A DNA stretch of 11,466 nt from Niastella sp. (GTDB lineage: Bacteria > Bacteroidota > Bacteroidia > Chitinophagales > Chitinophagaceae): positions 1-11,466 of the forward strand of contig JAJKIL010000057.1 of assembly GCA_021154515.1 (NCBI GenBank), given 5' to 3'. The notes under the pieces were generated by a model. It did no database searches. It saw only the letters and a list, made by a program, of their open reading frames with translations, and was not told the DNA's origin. How positions within the stretch are numbered: position 1 is the stretch's first letter; every line of letters begins with the position of its first letter. The position numbers and the translations under genes are program-made. This document shows, one piece after another, positions 1-7,312 of this stretch.

Positions 1-93
<93 letters not shown>

Positions 94-103
94 TATTTAT
101 TAC

Positions 104-145
104 AAAAAGCCTCTTGACTGATGTCATAGAGGCTTTTTGCTTTTT
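104..145 (+). terminator. Intrinsic terminator of the rRNA operon
   Basis: An 11-bp perfect inverted repeat (AAAAAGCCTCT at 104-114, AGAGGCTTTTT at 128-138) encloses a 13-nt spacer. It is followed by GCTTTTTAG, which gives a U-rich 3' end on the plus strand. It lies about 10 nt after the 5S rRNA. Confidence 0.92.
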
Positions 146-215
146 AGACCAGCCTAAATTAAAAAATTGCCAACCTGGCTTAGTAAACAGCCATTATACA
201 CATATCTCTTTTCCA

Positions 216-223
216 TAAATTTG
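216..223 (+). promoter_or_regulatory. Possible -7 element (TAAATTTG) just before apbE
   Basis: TAAATTTG is an exact match to the Bacteroidota -7 consensus TAnnTTTG. It ends 4 nt before the apbE ATG, so a transcript started from it would begin at or next to the start codon. No clear TTTG/TTG -33 element is seen 19-20 nt upstream. The match is short and could be chance in an AT-rich spacer. Confidence 0.35.
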
Positions 224-227
224 TTGC

Positions 228-1229
228 ATGCGTTACTTATGCGTGCTGTTAGTTATCTGTACCGCTTTCAATCAACAACCAATATGGCGAAAAATACAGA
301 TCAATGGAAAGGCCCAGGGCACAACGTACCATATTACCTGGTATGCACAGGATAGCACCATAGGGCAGCCCCAGATCGATAGCATCCTGGCGAAGATCGA
401 TACCTCGCTTTCTATTTACAATCCTTTCTCGCTTATCTCCCGGTTTAACGACTCGGCTTCTTTTGTAATCATGGATACGCATATGCGCAACGTGATCGAA
501 AGATCTATAGATACCTACAGGCAAACCGGCGGCATATTCGATATTACTGTAGAGCCACTTGTACAGGCCTGGGGCTTCGGTCCAAAGAAAATGACCGGAC
601 TGCCCGATTCAGCCACTATAAAAAAGCTTAAAGCATGTGTAGGCTCCAATAACCTGGTGCTGAAAGGAACGATGCTTCATAAATTGAAACCCTGTATAAA
701 GATCGATGTGAATGGCATTGCCCAGGGCTATAGTGTTGATGTGGTGGCCAACTACCTCGAAGCGCATGGCATCAGGAACTACCTGGTTGAGATCGGCGGT
801 GAGATCAGGGTGAAAGGGCACAAACAACCCGGTGGTGAGAAAATGAAAATAGGCATAGAAGCGCCAGGCGATAATGATTTTGAACTGACAATGATCAGCA
901 AGATCGTGGCGGTGGATAGCGGCGCTATCACCACCTCAGGCAGCTACCGGAAATTCTATGAAAGCGAAGGCAAAAAGATCTCTCACCTGATTGATCCGCG
1001 TACAGGCTACCCGTCACAAAACGAATTGATCAGCGTAACTGTTTTTGCCCGGGACGCCATTACTGCCGATGCGTATGACAATGCGCTAATGGTAATGGGT
1101 TTGAAAAGGGCCATGCAGTTTGTAGAAAAAAGAAAAGATATGGCCGCCCATTTTATCTATCGCACCAGCAAGGGCGCCGTTGCAGATACGGCGTCGAGCC
1201 GGTTTTATAAATTGTTGCAACCACAATAA
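228..1229 (+). CDS. apbE: ApbE-family FAD:protein FMN transferase
   Basis: A 333-aa protein of usual ApbE length. Family members split FAD and attach FMN covalently to a Ser/Thr of periplasmic or membrane targets such as RnfG or NqrC. Residues 1-14 (MRYLCVLLVICTAF) form a short hydrophobic export signal; the Cys at 11 is not in a good lipobox. Recognisable family blocks are GTTYHITWY (31-39), SIYNPFSLISRFND (62-75), VEPLVQAWGFGP (108-119), KIDVNGIAQGYSVD (158-171), EIGGEIRVKG (188-197), the His-Asp block ISHLIDPRTG (251-260) and the metal-site block ITADAYDNALMVMG (278-291). In that block the usual Thr four residues after Asp281 is Asn285. The start is forced: TAA is in frame at 216-218 and the next Met is residue 82. 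No flavoprotein target is encoded nearby, so the substrate is unknown. Confidence 0.93.
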   Translation: MRYLCVLLVICTAFNQQPIWRKIQINGKAQGTTYHITWYAQDSTIGQPQIDSILAKIDTSLSIYNPFSLISRFNDSASFVIMDTHMRNVIERSIDTYRQTGGIFDITVEPLVQAWGFGPKKMTGLPDSATIKKLKACVGSNNLVLKGTMLHKLKPCIKIDVNGIAQGYSVDVVANYLEAHGIRNYLVEIGGEIRVKGHKQPGGEKMKIGIEAPGDNDFELTMISKIVAVDSGAITTSGSYRKFYESEGKKISHLIDPRTGYPSQNELISVTVFARDAITADAYDNALMVMGLKRAMQFVEKRKDMAAHFIYRTSKGAVADTASSRFYKLLQPQ

Positions 1230-1341
1230 TTATATTAAATTGTTGCTGTGATGCCACCGATAAATGGAAATTTTCAACTTATAATAGAAGGGGAGTAATT
1301 CTATTTTATCGTATTAAATAAAAAATATTTGCTATTGCCGT

Positions 1342-2544
1342 ATGAGCAGACGTCATTTCATTAAACAATCAGGATTACTGGCCGGTGGCCTGATATTTTC
1401 CAACCAATGGGTGCAGGCTTTTGCCGGCACTGCTGAAAAAATAAATATCGGCATTATCGGGTGCGGGGACAGGGGTACAGGCATTATGAGTATGCTTAAT
1501 GATCTTTCAGACCGGTTTGCAATAACCGCCATTTGCGATGTGCTGGATTTCAGAATTGAGAACGGCAAAAAAGCCGGTAGATCTGCCGACCTGAAAGTAT
1601 ATAAAGATTACCGCCAGCTGCTCGATGATAAGTCGATACAGGCAGTGGTGATTGCAGTTACCCTAAGCGAACACTATCATATTGCCAAGGATGCATTGGC
1701 TGCAGGTAAACACATTTACCTGGAGAAAACAATGACCTATTCCCTTGACCAGTCGCTTGACCTGGTTAAGACAGCCAAAGCGCGCCCTAATCAAATAGTA
1801 CAGGTTGGTCATCAATACCGGTCAACACCCCTGTACTTTAAAGTAAAGGAGATGATAGATAAAGGCTATCTGGGCAAAGTTACGCAGATAGATAGCCGTT
1901 GGGATCGTAACTGGAACTGGCGGCGCCCGGTGCCTGCAGGTTACACCGACAAACAGGTGAACTGGCGCATGTACAGAGAATACTCGGGCGGACTGCCTGC
2001 TGAATTGCTATCGCACCAGATGGATTTCATCAACTGGGCTTTCAACACCCACCCCGATGAAATAATGGGCACCGGCGGCATTGATTTTTATAAAGACGGC
2101 AGAGAGACTTACGATAATGTACAGGTGATGTTGCGTTATTCCAAAGACAACATGATCGGTAATTTCGGCGCTACCTGCGGCAATGCACACGATGGATATA
2201 TCTTCAAAATAAAAGGAACGAAGGGCTCGGTGCATTTGCTGATGCATGAAGGCGTGTACTATCCCGAACCCACTACAAAAAAGGAACTGGAAACAGTAGA
2301 TGGCGTTACCGGCGCTACCAAAATTGAATGGAACAAGGACGGCGGTATTCCCATTATAAAAGAAGACCTGAAAGACGGTACGTATTATGCGTTGGTGGAG
2401 TTTCATAATTCCATTACCAATAAAAAGCTGCCTTCATCAAACATTGTTACCGGCGCCACTACAGCCATTTGTGTAGCCCTGGCCAACAGTGCTATATATA
2501 ATCACACCATTGAAAAATGGAAACCCACCTATAATTTATCGTAA
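1342..2544 (+). CDS. Tat-exported Gfo/Idh/MocA-family oxidoreductase
   Basis: A 400-aa NAD(P)-dependent sugar oxidoreductase. The N-terminus MSRRHFIKQSG with the hydrophobic run GLLAGGLIF and an AFA cleavage region near residue 28 is a twin-arginine signal, so the enzyme is probably folded with its cofactor and sent to the periplasm. The Rossmann fold starts at INIGIIG with GCGDRG (40-45) as the dinucleotide loop. Asp66 after the second strand suggests a preference for NAD(H). The usual EKP motif reads EKT (128-130). The C-terminal half carries the substrate-side block GGLPAELLSHQMDF (216-229) with His225 and Asp228. It is followed after 18 bp by a DUF1080 protein on the same strand, so the two are probably co-transcribed. 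This pairing fits oxidation of sugar C3 ahead of 3-keto-glycoside cleavage. The substrate cannot be read from the sequence; GH109-like glycosidase activity is a less likely alternative. Confidence 0.9.
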   Translation: MSRRHFIKQSGLLAGGLIFSNQWVQAFAGTAEKINIGIIGCGDRGTGIMSMLNDLSDRFAITAICDVLDFRIENGKKAGRSADLKVYKDYRQLLDDKSIQAVVIAVTLSEHYHIAKDALAAGKHIYLEKTMTYSLDQSLDLVKTAKARPNQIVQVGHQYRSTPLYFKVKEMIDKGYLGKVTQIDSRWDRNWNWRRPVPAGYTDKQVNWRMYREYSGGLPAELLSHQMDFINWAFNTHPDEIMGTGGIDFYKDGRETYDNVQVMLRYSKDNMIGNFGATCGNAHDGYIFKIKGTKGSVHLLMHEGVYYPEPTTKKELETVDGVTGATKIEWNKDGGIPIIKEDLKDGTYYALVEFHNSITNKKLPSSNIVTGATTAICVALANSAIYNHTIEKWKPTYNLS

Positions 2545-2562
2545 TCATTATTTAACTGGCAT

Positions 2563-3939
2563 ATGAAAAAACTTTGCTTCGTTCTTCTTGCTATTGCTTC
2601 TACAATTGTTGCTACTGCTCAATCGGGCGGGGGCTGGACGAATTTATTTGATGGAAAAACACTTAATGGCTGGAACAAGATCACCGGTTCTGCCGATTAT
2701 AAAATTGAGAACGGTGAAATTGTAGGCCTTACCGTGCCCAATTCACCCAATACCTTTTTAGTAACAGATAAAGAATACGGCGATTTTGTACTGGAACTGG
2801 AAGTAAAAGTAGATGACACTACTTCCAACTCGGGTATTCAGTTCAGAAGTCATTACAATCCTGAAATGGCCAATGGCCGGGGCGGTAAAGGCCGGGTATA
2901 TGGTTACCAGTTTGAGCTGGATCCTTCGGCCCGCGCCTGGACGGGTGGAGTGTATGATGAAGCCCGCCGTGAATGGCTTTATCCTTTATCGTTGAACCCT
3001 GCTGCGCAAAGCGCCTTTAAGCGTGGTGAGTACAATAAGATCCGGGTTGAATGCATTGGCAATAACATCAGGACCTGGGTGAACGGTACCTCTTGTGCTT
3101 ATGTAGTAGATACAGTTGATAAAAAAGGATTCATCGCCTTACAGGTACATGCTATTCCCAAGCCTGAGCTGGCAGGGGAGAAGATCCACTGGCGGAATAT
3201 TCGCATAAAAACAACCGGCCTGTCGCCATTGCCTTTCGCAAAAGGCGTTTATGTCGCCGATTATATTCCAAACAACCTGACCACTTATGAAAAAAGCGAA
3301 GGCTGGAAATTGTTGTTTGATGGAAAAACGACCGATGGCTGGAAGGGCGCCTACAAACCTGGTTTCCCCGAAAGGGGCTGGCAGGTAAAAGATGGAAACC
3401 TGACTGTGCTGTCATCGAATGGCGCTGAATCAACGAACGGCGGTGATATTGTTACCAAAGATGAGTACAGCGCTTTCGACCTGTCGTTCGATTTTAAACT
3501 GACACCTGGCGCCAACAGCGGCGTGAAATATTTTGTGACCCTGAGCGAGAAAAACGCCGGTTCGGCCATTGGCCTTGAATACCAGGTGCTGGATGACACG
3601 TTGCATCCCGATGCCAAACTTGGCCGCGATGGCGATCGTACGCTTGCCTCCCTGTACGATCTTATAAAAGCTGACAAACAAAAACGGTTCATTCACCAGC
3701 CGGGTCAATGGAATACCGGCCGTGTTGTACTATATCCCAATAATCATGTGGTGCATTACCTGAATGGTGTAAAAGTGTTGGAATATGACCGCGGTTCACC
3801 TCACTTTCGCGAATTGGTGGCTATGAGTAAGTACAAAGTATGGAAGGATTTTGGAGAAGCACCTAAAGGGCATATTTTGTTACAGGACCACGGAAATGAA
3901 GTAAGTTTCAGAAGTATTAAGATAAAGCAGTTAAAGTAG
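2563..3939 (+). CDS. Secreted protein with two DUF1080 (3-keto-disaccharide hydrolase) domains
   Basis: A 458-aa protein with a Sec signal peptide (MKKLCFVLLAIASTIVATAQ, cut near residue 20). Two DUF1080 (PF06439, LamG/concanavalin-like) domains follow. Domain 1 spans about 24-217 and opens with GWTNLFDGKTLNGW (24-37), with NSGIQFRS (89-96), GYQFELD (114-120) and a closing IHWRNIRIK (208-216). Domain 2 spans about 247-458 and opens with GWKLLFDGKTTDGW (247-260), with NSGVKYFV (318-325), GLEYQVLDD (337-345) and a closing VSFRSIKIK. The paired openings show an internal duplication; the copies have diverged, and domain 2 has an extra segment near 346-380. The family is linked to cleavage of 3-keto-glycosides, and the upstream oxidoreductase could make that substrate. 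Both proteins carry export signals, so the pathway would be periplasmic. Which domain is catalytic is not known. Confidence 0.9.
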   Translation: MKKLCFVLLAIASTIVATAQSGGGWTNLFDGKTLNGWNKITGSADYKIENGEIVGLTVPNSPNTFLVTDKEYGDFVLELEVKVDDTTSNSGIQFRSHYNPEMANGRGGKGRVYGYQFELDPSARAWTGGVYDEARREWLYPLSLNPAAQSAFKRGEYNKIRVECIGNNIRTWVNGTSCAYVVDTVDKKGFIALQVHAIPKPELAGEKIHWRNIRIKTTGLSPLPFAKGVYVADYIPNNLTTYEKSEGWKLLFDGKTTDGWKGAYKPGFPERGWQVKDGNLTVLSSNGAESTNGGDIVTKDEYSAFDLSFDFKLTPGANSGVKYFVTLSEKNAGSAIGLEYQVLDDTLHPDAKLGRDGDRTLASLYDLIKADKQKRFIHQPGQWNTGRVVLYPNNHVVHYLNGVKVLEYDRGSPHFRELVAMSKYKVWKDFGEAPKGHILLQDHGNEVSFRSIKIKQLK

Positions 3940-3965
3940 CTTACAGCGTTATCAGAGATATTAGA

Positions 3966-4002
3966 AGCCCTTCCCGACTTTGTCGGGAGGGGTTTTTCTT
4001 TT
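3966..4002 (+). terminator. Intrinsic terminator after the oxidoreductase/DUF1080 pair
   Basis: CCCTTCCCGAC (3968-3978) pairs with GTCGGGAGGGG (3982-3992) as an 11-bp stem with one G-U pair and a 3-nt loop. It is followed by TTTTTCTTTTTT. It begins about 28 nt after the DUF1080 stop codon and closes the plus-strand unit. Confidence 0.92.
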
Positions 4003-4026
4003 TTGGCCTGCCGGCCGAAAAGGGTA

Positions 4027-4060
4027 TAAAAAAAGAAAGGTCGCCTTGTTACAGGCGACC
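4027..4060 (-). terminator. Minus-strand intrinsic terminator
   Basis: GGTCGCCT (4039-4046) and AGGCGACC (4053-4060) form a perfect 8-bp stem with a 6-nt loop. Only the minus strand has a U-run after it (TTTCTTTTTTT, complement of 4028-4038). It therefore stops transcription coming from the right, opposite to the terminator at 3966-4002. The nearest minus-strand gene ends at 4377, over 300 nt away, so either that mRNA has a long 3' tail or a separate short RNA ends here. Confidence 0.8.
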
Positions 4061-4376
4061 CTACACTAATCAAATACCATTAACCATTAAACCTTATCCT
4101 ATTGCAAAGTTGCAACTTAAATCGCACATAAAAAATAGATTGCCATAAAGATTTTGCACTAATAAATAATTACTCCTAGAGAACAGGTAAAAAATAGGAT
4201 TATTACTATCCTGGAATGAGCATATCAGGAGAGAAAAATACTCTTGCAGCTATGTGTATAGTATGCTAAATGGCTGCTAAAGCAAACAAGTGTTAGAATT
4301 ATAACATAGAACGGAGTCCTGCAACATTGAATGGGCAGGTAGCTGAAAGCCGGATGGGGATTGATAAATGTCTGTT
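4061..4376. other. Gene-free stretch between converging units
   Basis: About 315 bp of AT-rich DNA with no credible reading frame. The only clear structure is a 12-bp perfect palindrome AAGTTGCAACTT at 4107-4118. On the minus strand CAACTTTG (complement of 4104-4111) is one base from the -7 consensus TAnnTTTG, but no good -33 element was found. It may be the 3' untranslated region of the gene ending at 4377 or hold a small RNA. Confidence 0.4.
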
Positions 4377-4754
4377 TTACAATGGAATTTTTAAAACACT
4401 GTCTTTAGTAAGGTTAACAGTTAATCTTTTTGATTCATTGCTATAATTAATTAGCAAGGTATAAGTGCCCGGAAGCTGAATATTGGGCAAATAAAAAGTG
4501 CCCTGTTCGTCGCTTTGTGCGGCAATGTCGGGATGTTCATGACTGCCCCCGGCTATCATTACAATGGCGCCTTCCACCGGAACGCCGGTAGCAGATTTAT
4601 ACAACATTCCTTTTACACTGGCAGTAGTCCCTGACGGCATATAAAAATTGTTTTGTTTTATTAACCAGTAACCGATCAAAAAGCAGGAAAGGATGACGGT
4701 GATCCCCAGCCATCCTTTCCTTGTTTGTTTGGTTACATCCCCAGATTTTTCCAT
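4377..4754 (-). CDS. Small membrane-anchored protein with carboxypeptidase-regulatory-like domain
   Basis: A 125-aa protein. A charged N-terminus (residues 1-13) precedes one hydrophobic segment (about 15-32, GWLGITVILSCFLIGYWL), which should anchor it in the inner membrane with the rest outside the cytoplasm. Residues 45-124 look like a transthyretin-like beta-sandwich of the CarboxypepD_reg type: VKGMLYKSATGVPVEGAIV, then SDEQGTFYLPNIQLPGTYTL and a final strand pair. The ATG lies inside the end of the upstream protease gene with a 22-bp overlap in another frame, which suggests translational coupling and a shared job. The protein has no catalytic motif. It could anchor, assist or restrain the protease; that is inference from position only. 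Confidence 0.75.
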   Translation of the reverse strand: MEKSGDVTKQTRKGWLGITVILSCFLIGYWLIKQNNFYMPSGTTASVKGMLYKSATGVPVEGAIVMIAGGSHEHPDIAAQSDEQGTFYLPNIQLPGTYTLLINYSNESKRLTVNLTKDSVLKIPL

Positions 4755-5773
4755 GCCTGAAGATTATTGAAAACAGGCTGTACAATTCTTGTTGCGGAAT
4801 TGCCCGATACCAAACCATTGGTATGTATGCCTACGGCATAGCGGGCATTGCCCACTTTTACCCAAACCGGTGAACCACTCTGGCCACCCATGGTGTCTAT
4901 TTCATAATAAATAACGCGGGGCGCTAGAGATTTTGCCTTGCGCGCCATAAACCATTGCTGGTTGCCGCCTTTGTCGCCGGGGTAGCCCGCCAGGTTAAGG
5001 TAAGCGCTCAGCAGGTATGGGTTGTCTTTTACTGCAAACCCGAACACGCCGGTTTTATCGCCGGGACGGGCATTGGAAGGCAGAATGATACAGCCATAAT
5101 CATACTCTCTTTTTTTATCATTTACCCAGCCGGCAACGCTTCTGAAAGAAGTGCCCATGAATGAGCCGTAAGGACGTGCAGCGTCATTCAAACCTGGAAT
5201 TACTTCAATACTCTTTGGCCATCCGCCCTGGTCGTGCATGTACACGCAGTGCCCGGCGGTAATTACGGTGCGGGGTGCAACCAGCCAGCCGGTGCCAATC
5301 CAGCGGCTGCCATTTTTTGCTGTGATGCGCAATGAGCAAATAGCCCGCCAGGGGAATGTGGTAGTGGGGGTAATGCGAACGCGGTCATCAGTGCCAATAA
5401 TTACTTCAGAAATACTTTTCTGGTATAATTCGGGATAACTGGCAAAGAACGCATCGCGGGTAAATACGCCGCCTTCTCCTTCCTCGTCTGTAACTTCTGT
5501 ACCGGCTTCTTCCAGTAAGTTCTCCGAAACATAAGCCGATTCAGATTCGGTATTCAATGTGTTGTACATTTCCTTATCGGCTTCTCCGGGTTTGGTGAGC
5601 TTAAAACCTTCCACCTGTTCTACTTCAGTTTCGGTATCCGATTCCATGCCCATGTATGACTGGCCCGGCAAATTCTCAATCAAACTGGGAACATGCGCTG
5701 TAGCAACCATGGGATCTTTGTCATTTCCGTTCTTGGGCGACCGCAGTGTTTCAGAGAAAGTCTTTGGCTTCAT
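4733..5773 (-). CDS. V8-like (S1B) serine protease zymogen without a signal peptide
   Basis: A 346-aa trypsin-fold serine protease. The catalytic domain spans about 124-346 with His175 in ITAGHCV, Asp225 in EYDYGCI and Ser299 in GGQSGSP. The block VIIGTDDRVRITPTTTFPW (124-142) matches the mature N-terminus of glutamyl endopeptidases such as V8, and His317 in GIHTNG sits where V8 has its Glu-binding His. Glu123 directly precedes Val124, so cleavage after Glu, possibly by itself, would release a mature enzyme of about 223 residues. Residues 1-123 form a long polar pro-region, acidic between 44 and 101. No hydrophobic signal is present, and a TAA in frame just before the ATG rules out a longer start. 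The export route is therefore unclear. The 3' end overlaps the small membrane-protein gene by 22 bp. Confidence 0.88.
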   Translation of the reverse strand: MKPKTFSETLRSPKNGNDKDPMVATAHVPSLIENLPGQSYMGMESDTETEVEQVEGFKLTKPGEADKEMYNTLNTESESAYVSENLLEEAGTEVTDEEGEGGVFTRDAFFASYPELYQKSISEVIIGTDDRVRITPTTTFPWRAICSLRITAKNGSRWIGTGWLVAPRTVITAGHCVYMHDQGGWPKSIEVIPGLNDAARPYGSFMGTSFRSVAGWVNDKKREYDYGCIILPSNARPGDKTGVFGFAVKDNPYLLSAYLNLAGYPGDKGGNQQWFMARKAKSLAPRVIYYEIDTMGGQSGSPVWVKVGNARYAVGIHTNGLVSGNSATRIVQPVFNNLQAWKNLGM

Positions 5774-6299
5774 AAATTAGTTTTTTTGGTTTTGTAATGA
5801 AGAGTGAAGCGGTCAGGGAAAGCAGTAACAGCTCGTTCCTGTTGTAAACGACATCACAAACACTACTGCGTCCTGCGCAGGTGCCTGCAATACAAATCCG
5901 GTAAATAATCGGTCAGAACCTTTCAGTACAGTGAAACCATATAACCATGGTTTGAGTACGGGAGATGATTTATGGAGAGGTAAGCGTTTTTAACAGTTGT
6001 CATTATCCGAAATATGGGAATCGCGTGAGGTGTGATCGAAGAATGTATCCGGACAATGATGGGTGTGTTACCTCTGTATTTTATATTCCTCATAGGCCTT
6101 TATATGAGGTAAAATCAAACAGTTTTGGACGGTTATGGTTTTCGTAAGCTCCTTGCCTTGCAATAATACTACTACCCTCCACTTCTTCTTTTAAAGATAT
6201 AGAGTTAATTTAATATTCTTTTGCTTTTTATATAAAATAATTGTGAACAGCAAGGTGTTACAACATGTATTCGTTACGTGATAGTGTATTGTTTAAACA
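5774..6299. other. Intergenic region without a supported gene
   Basis: About 525 bp upstream of the protease gene on the minus strand. A plus-strand frame of 60 codons (5965-6147) resembles no known family and has no clear promoter or ribosome site, so it is not called. I searched the 130 bp before the protease ATG for TAnnTTTG on the minus strand. The nearest is TAGTGTTTG (complement of 5855-5863), with one base too many in the gap. The protease promoter should lie here but cannot be placed. Confidence 0.4.
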
Positions 6300-6331
6300 T
6301 AAAAAAGTCTCCCGATGCATCGGAAGACTTC
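6299..6331 (-). terminator. Intrinsic terminator of the universal stress protein gene
   Basis: AAGTCT (6305-6310) and AGACTT (6325-6330) pair around an inner CCGATGCATCGG palindrome, giving a near-continuous stem with a single mismatch next to the outer arm. Read on the minus strand the hairpin is followed by a run of T (complement of AAAA at 6301-6304 and neighbours). It lies 26 nt beyond the stop codon of the stress protein gene. Confidence 0.85.
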
Positions 6332-6356
6332 ATTATCTAAAAAAACAAAACGAATA

Positions 6357-7250
6357 CTAAGATTGAGATTGTTGTTGTGTTTGTTGTTGAGGTTGAGCCG
6401 CCTGTTCGTTGTTCTTGTCAACCGTTATCACTGGTATTTTTGATCCATATGATAACAATTTACGGGTGATGCGGTTCCACCAGCCGGGCATATGAAATTC
6501 GTTCAATGGATTGGCCATAATGAGATCGGCATTGATGCGTTTGGAGAAATCAAGCGTGCTTTTGGCCAGGTTCTTTCCTTCCAGTAAAAAGCATTGCACC
6601 GGAATGGTGCTCAGGCTTTGTATAACCTGCAGGGTTTTGTTCACCACCTGTTCAGCAGCATTTCCATCTTTACGCAGACTAACGAGGTATACGGTGCTCT
6701 GGAACGTACGGGCCAGCAAAGTAGCAAACTTGATCCGGCGCACAGGCACTTCATCTGTCAGCGGTAATACGATCTTCTTGAAATGGCTTACCAGTCCGCT
6801 TGACCGGATGGCCAGTGCCGGCACATTGGTTTTGCGGGCCAGCTGACTGATGGAAACGGAAGACAGTATGCGATGAACGAGATTGAATTTTGATAAACCC
6901 ACCACCACCAGGTCCATATCGTATTGTTCTATATATTTTACCAGTTGCTGGCTGGGGCGGCCCTGTAATAAGCTGATCTCTATTTTACCTTCCCCACACA
7001 AGTGATGTTGATAGGTCTCTTTCAGTAATTCCAGTTTTTTACGGGCATTTTTAAGGTCGGCGGTAATGTCGTAAGGCAGCAACATGCTGGCGTCGATGGG
7101 AATCAACGGCAACAGGTTCTTCGACACCACGTGTACCAGGTGAATATTGCACTGGAAGGTATTCGCCAGTTCAATAGCCTTGGAAATAGCCCACTTGCTG
7201 CGGCCGGTAAAATCAACCGGCACCAGTATGTTATATAATTTTCCTGGCAT
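6357..7250 (-). CDS. Tandem-domain universal stress protein (UspA family)
   Basis: A 297-aa cytoplasmic protein of two UspA-like alpha/beta domains. Domain 1 (about 5-150) has the opening strand YNILVPVDFT (6-15), HLVHVV (37-42), DLVVVGLS (113-120) and a closing VPALAI. Domain 2 (about 157-278) opens with FKKIVLPLTDE and closes with IPVITV. The ATP-binding signature of many Usp proteins (GxxG, nine residues, GS/T) is not intact in either domain: domain 1 reads GLSKFNLVHRILSSVS and domain 2 reads ANPLNEFHMPGWWNR. The protein may thus sense or bind something other than ATP. After residue 281 it ends in a Gln-rich tail (QPQQQTQQQSQS). The glycosyltransferase-phosphatase gene ends 62 nt upstream on the same strand; no terminator is seen between them, so they may share a transcript. 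Its partner or client is not evident. Confidence 0.88.
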   Translation of the reverse strand: MPGKLYNILVPVDFTGRSKWAISKAIELANTFQCNIHLVHVVSKNLLPLIPIDASMLLPYDITADLKNARKKLELLKETYQHHLCGEGKIEISLLQGRPSQQLVKYIEQYDMDLVVVGLSKFNLVHRILSSVSISQLARKTNVPALAIRSSGLVSHFKKIVLPLTDEVPVRRIKFATLLARTFQSTVYLVSLRKDGNAAEQVVNKTLQVIQSLSTIPVQCFLLEGKNLAKSTLDFSKRINADLIMANPLNEFHMPGWWNRITRKLLSYGSKIPVITVDKNNEQAAQPQQQTQQQSQS

Positions 7251-7312
7251 AGACGTTCGTTTTAGGTTTATTGATTAGAAATGTGGTTATATATATCACT
7301 CAAGCCACTGCC

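Noticed and set aside
3152..3708. Several antisense frames of 90-113 codons under the DUF1080 gene
   Set aside because: They lie opposite a clearly conserved coding region and have no domain of their own.
5965..6147. Plus-strand frame of 60 codons
   Set aside because: No recognisable domain, no promoter or ribosome site, and unlike the surrounding genes in composition.
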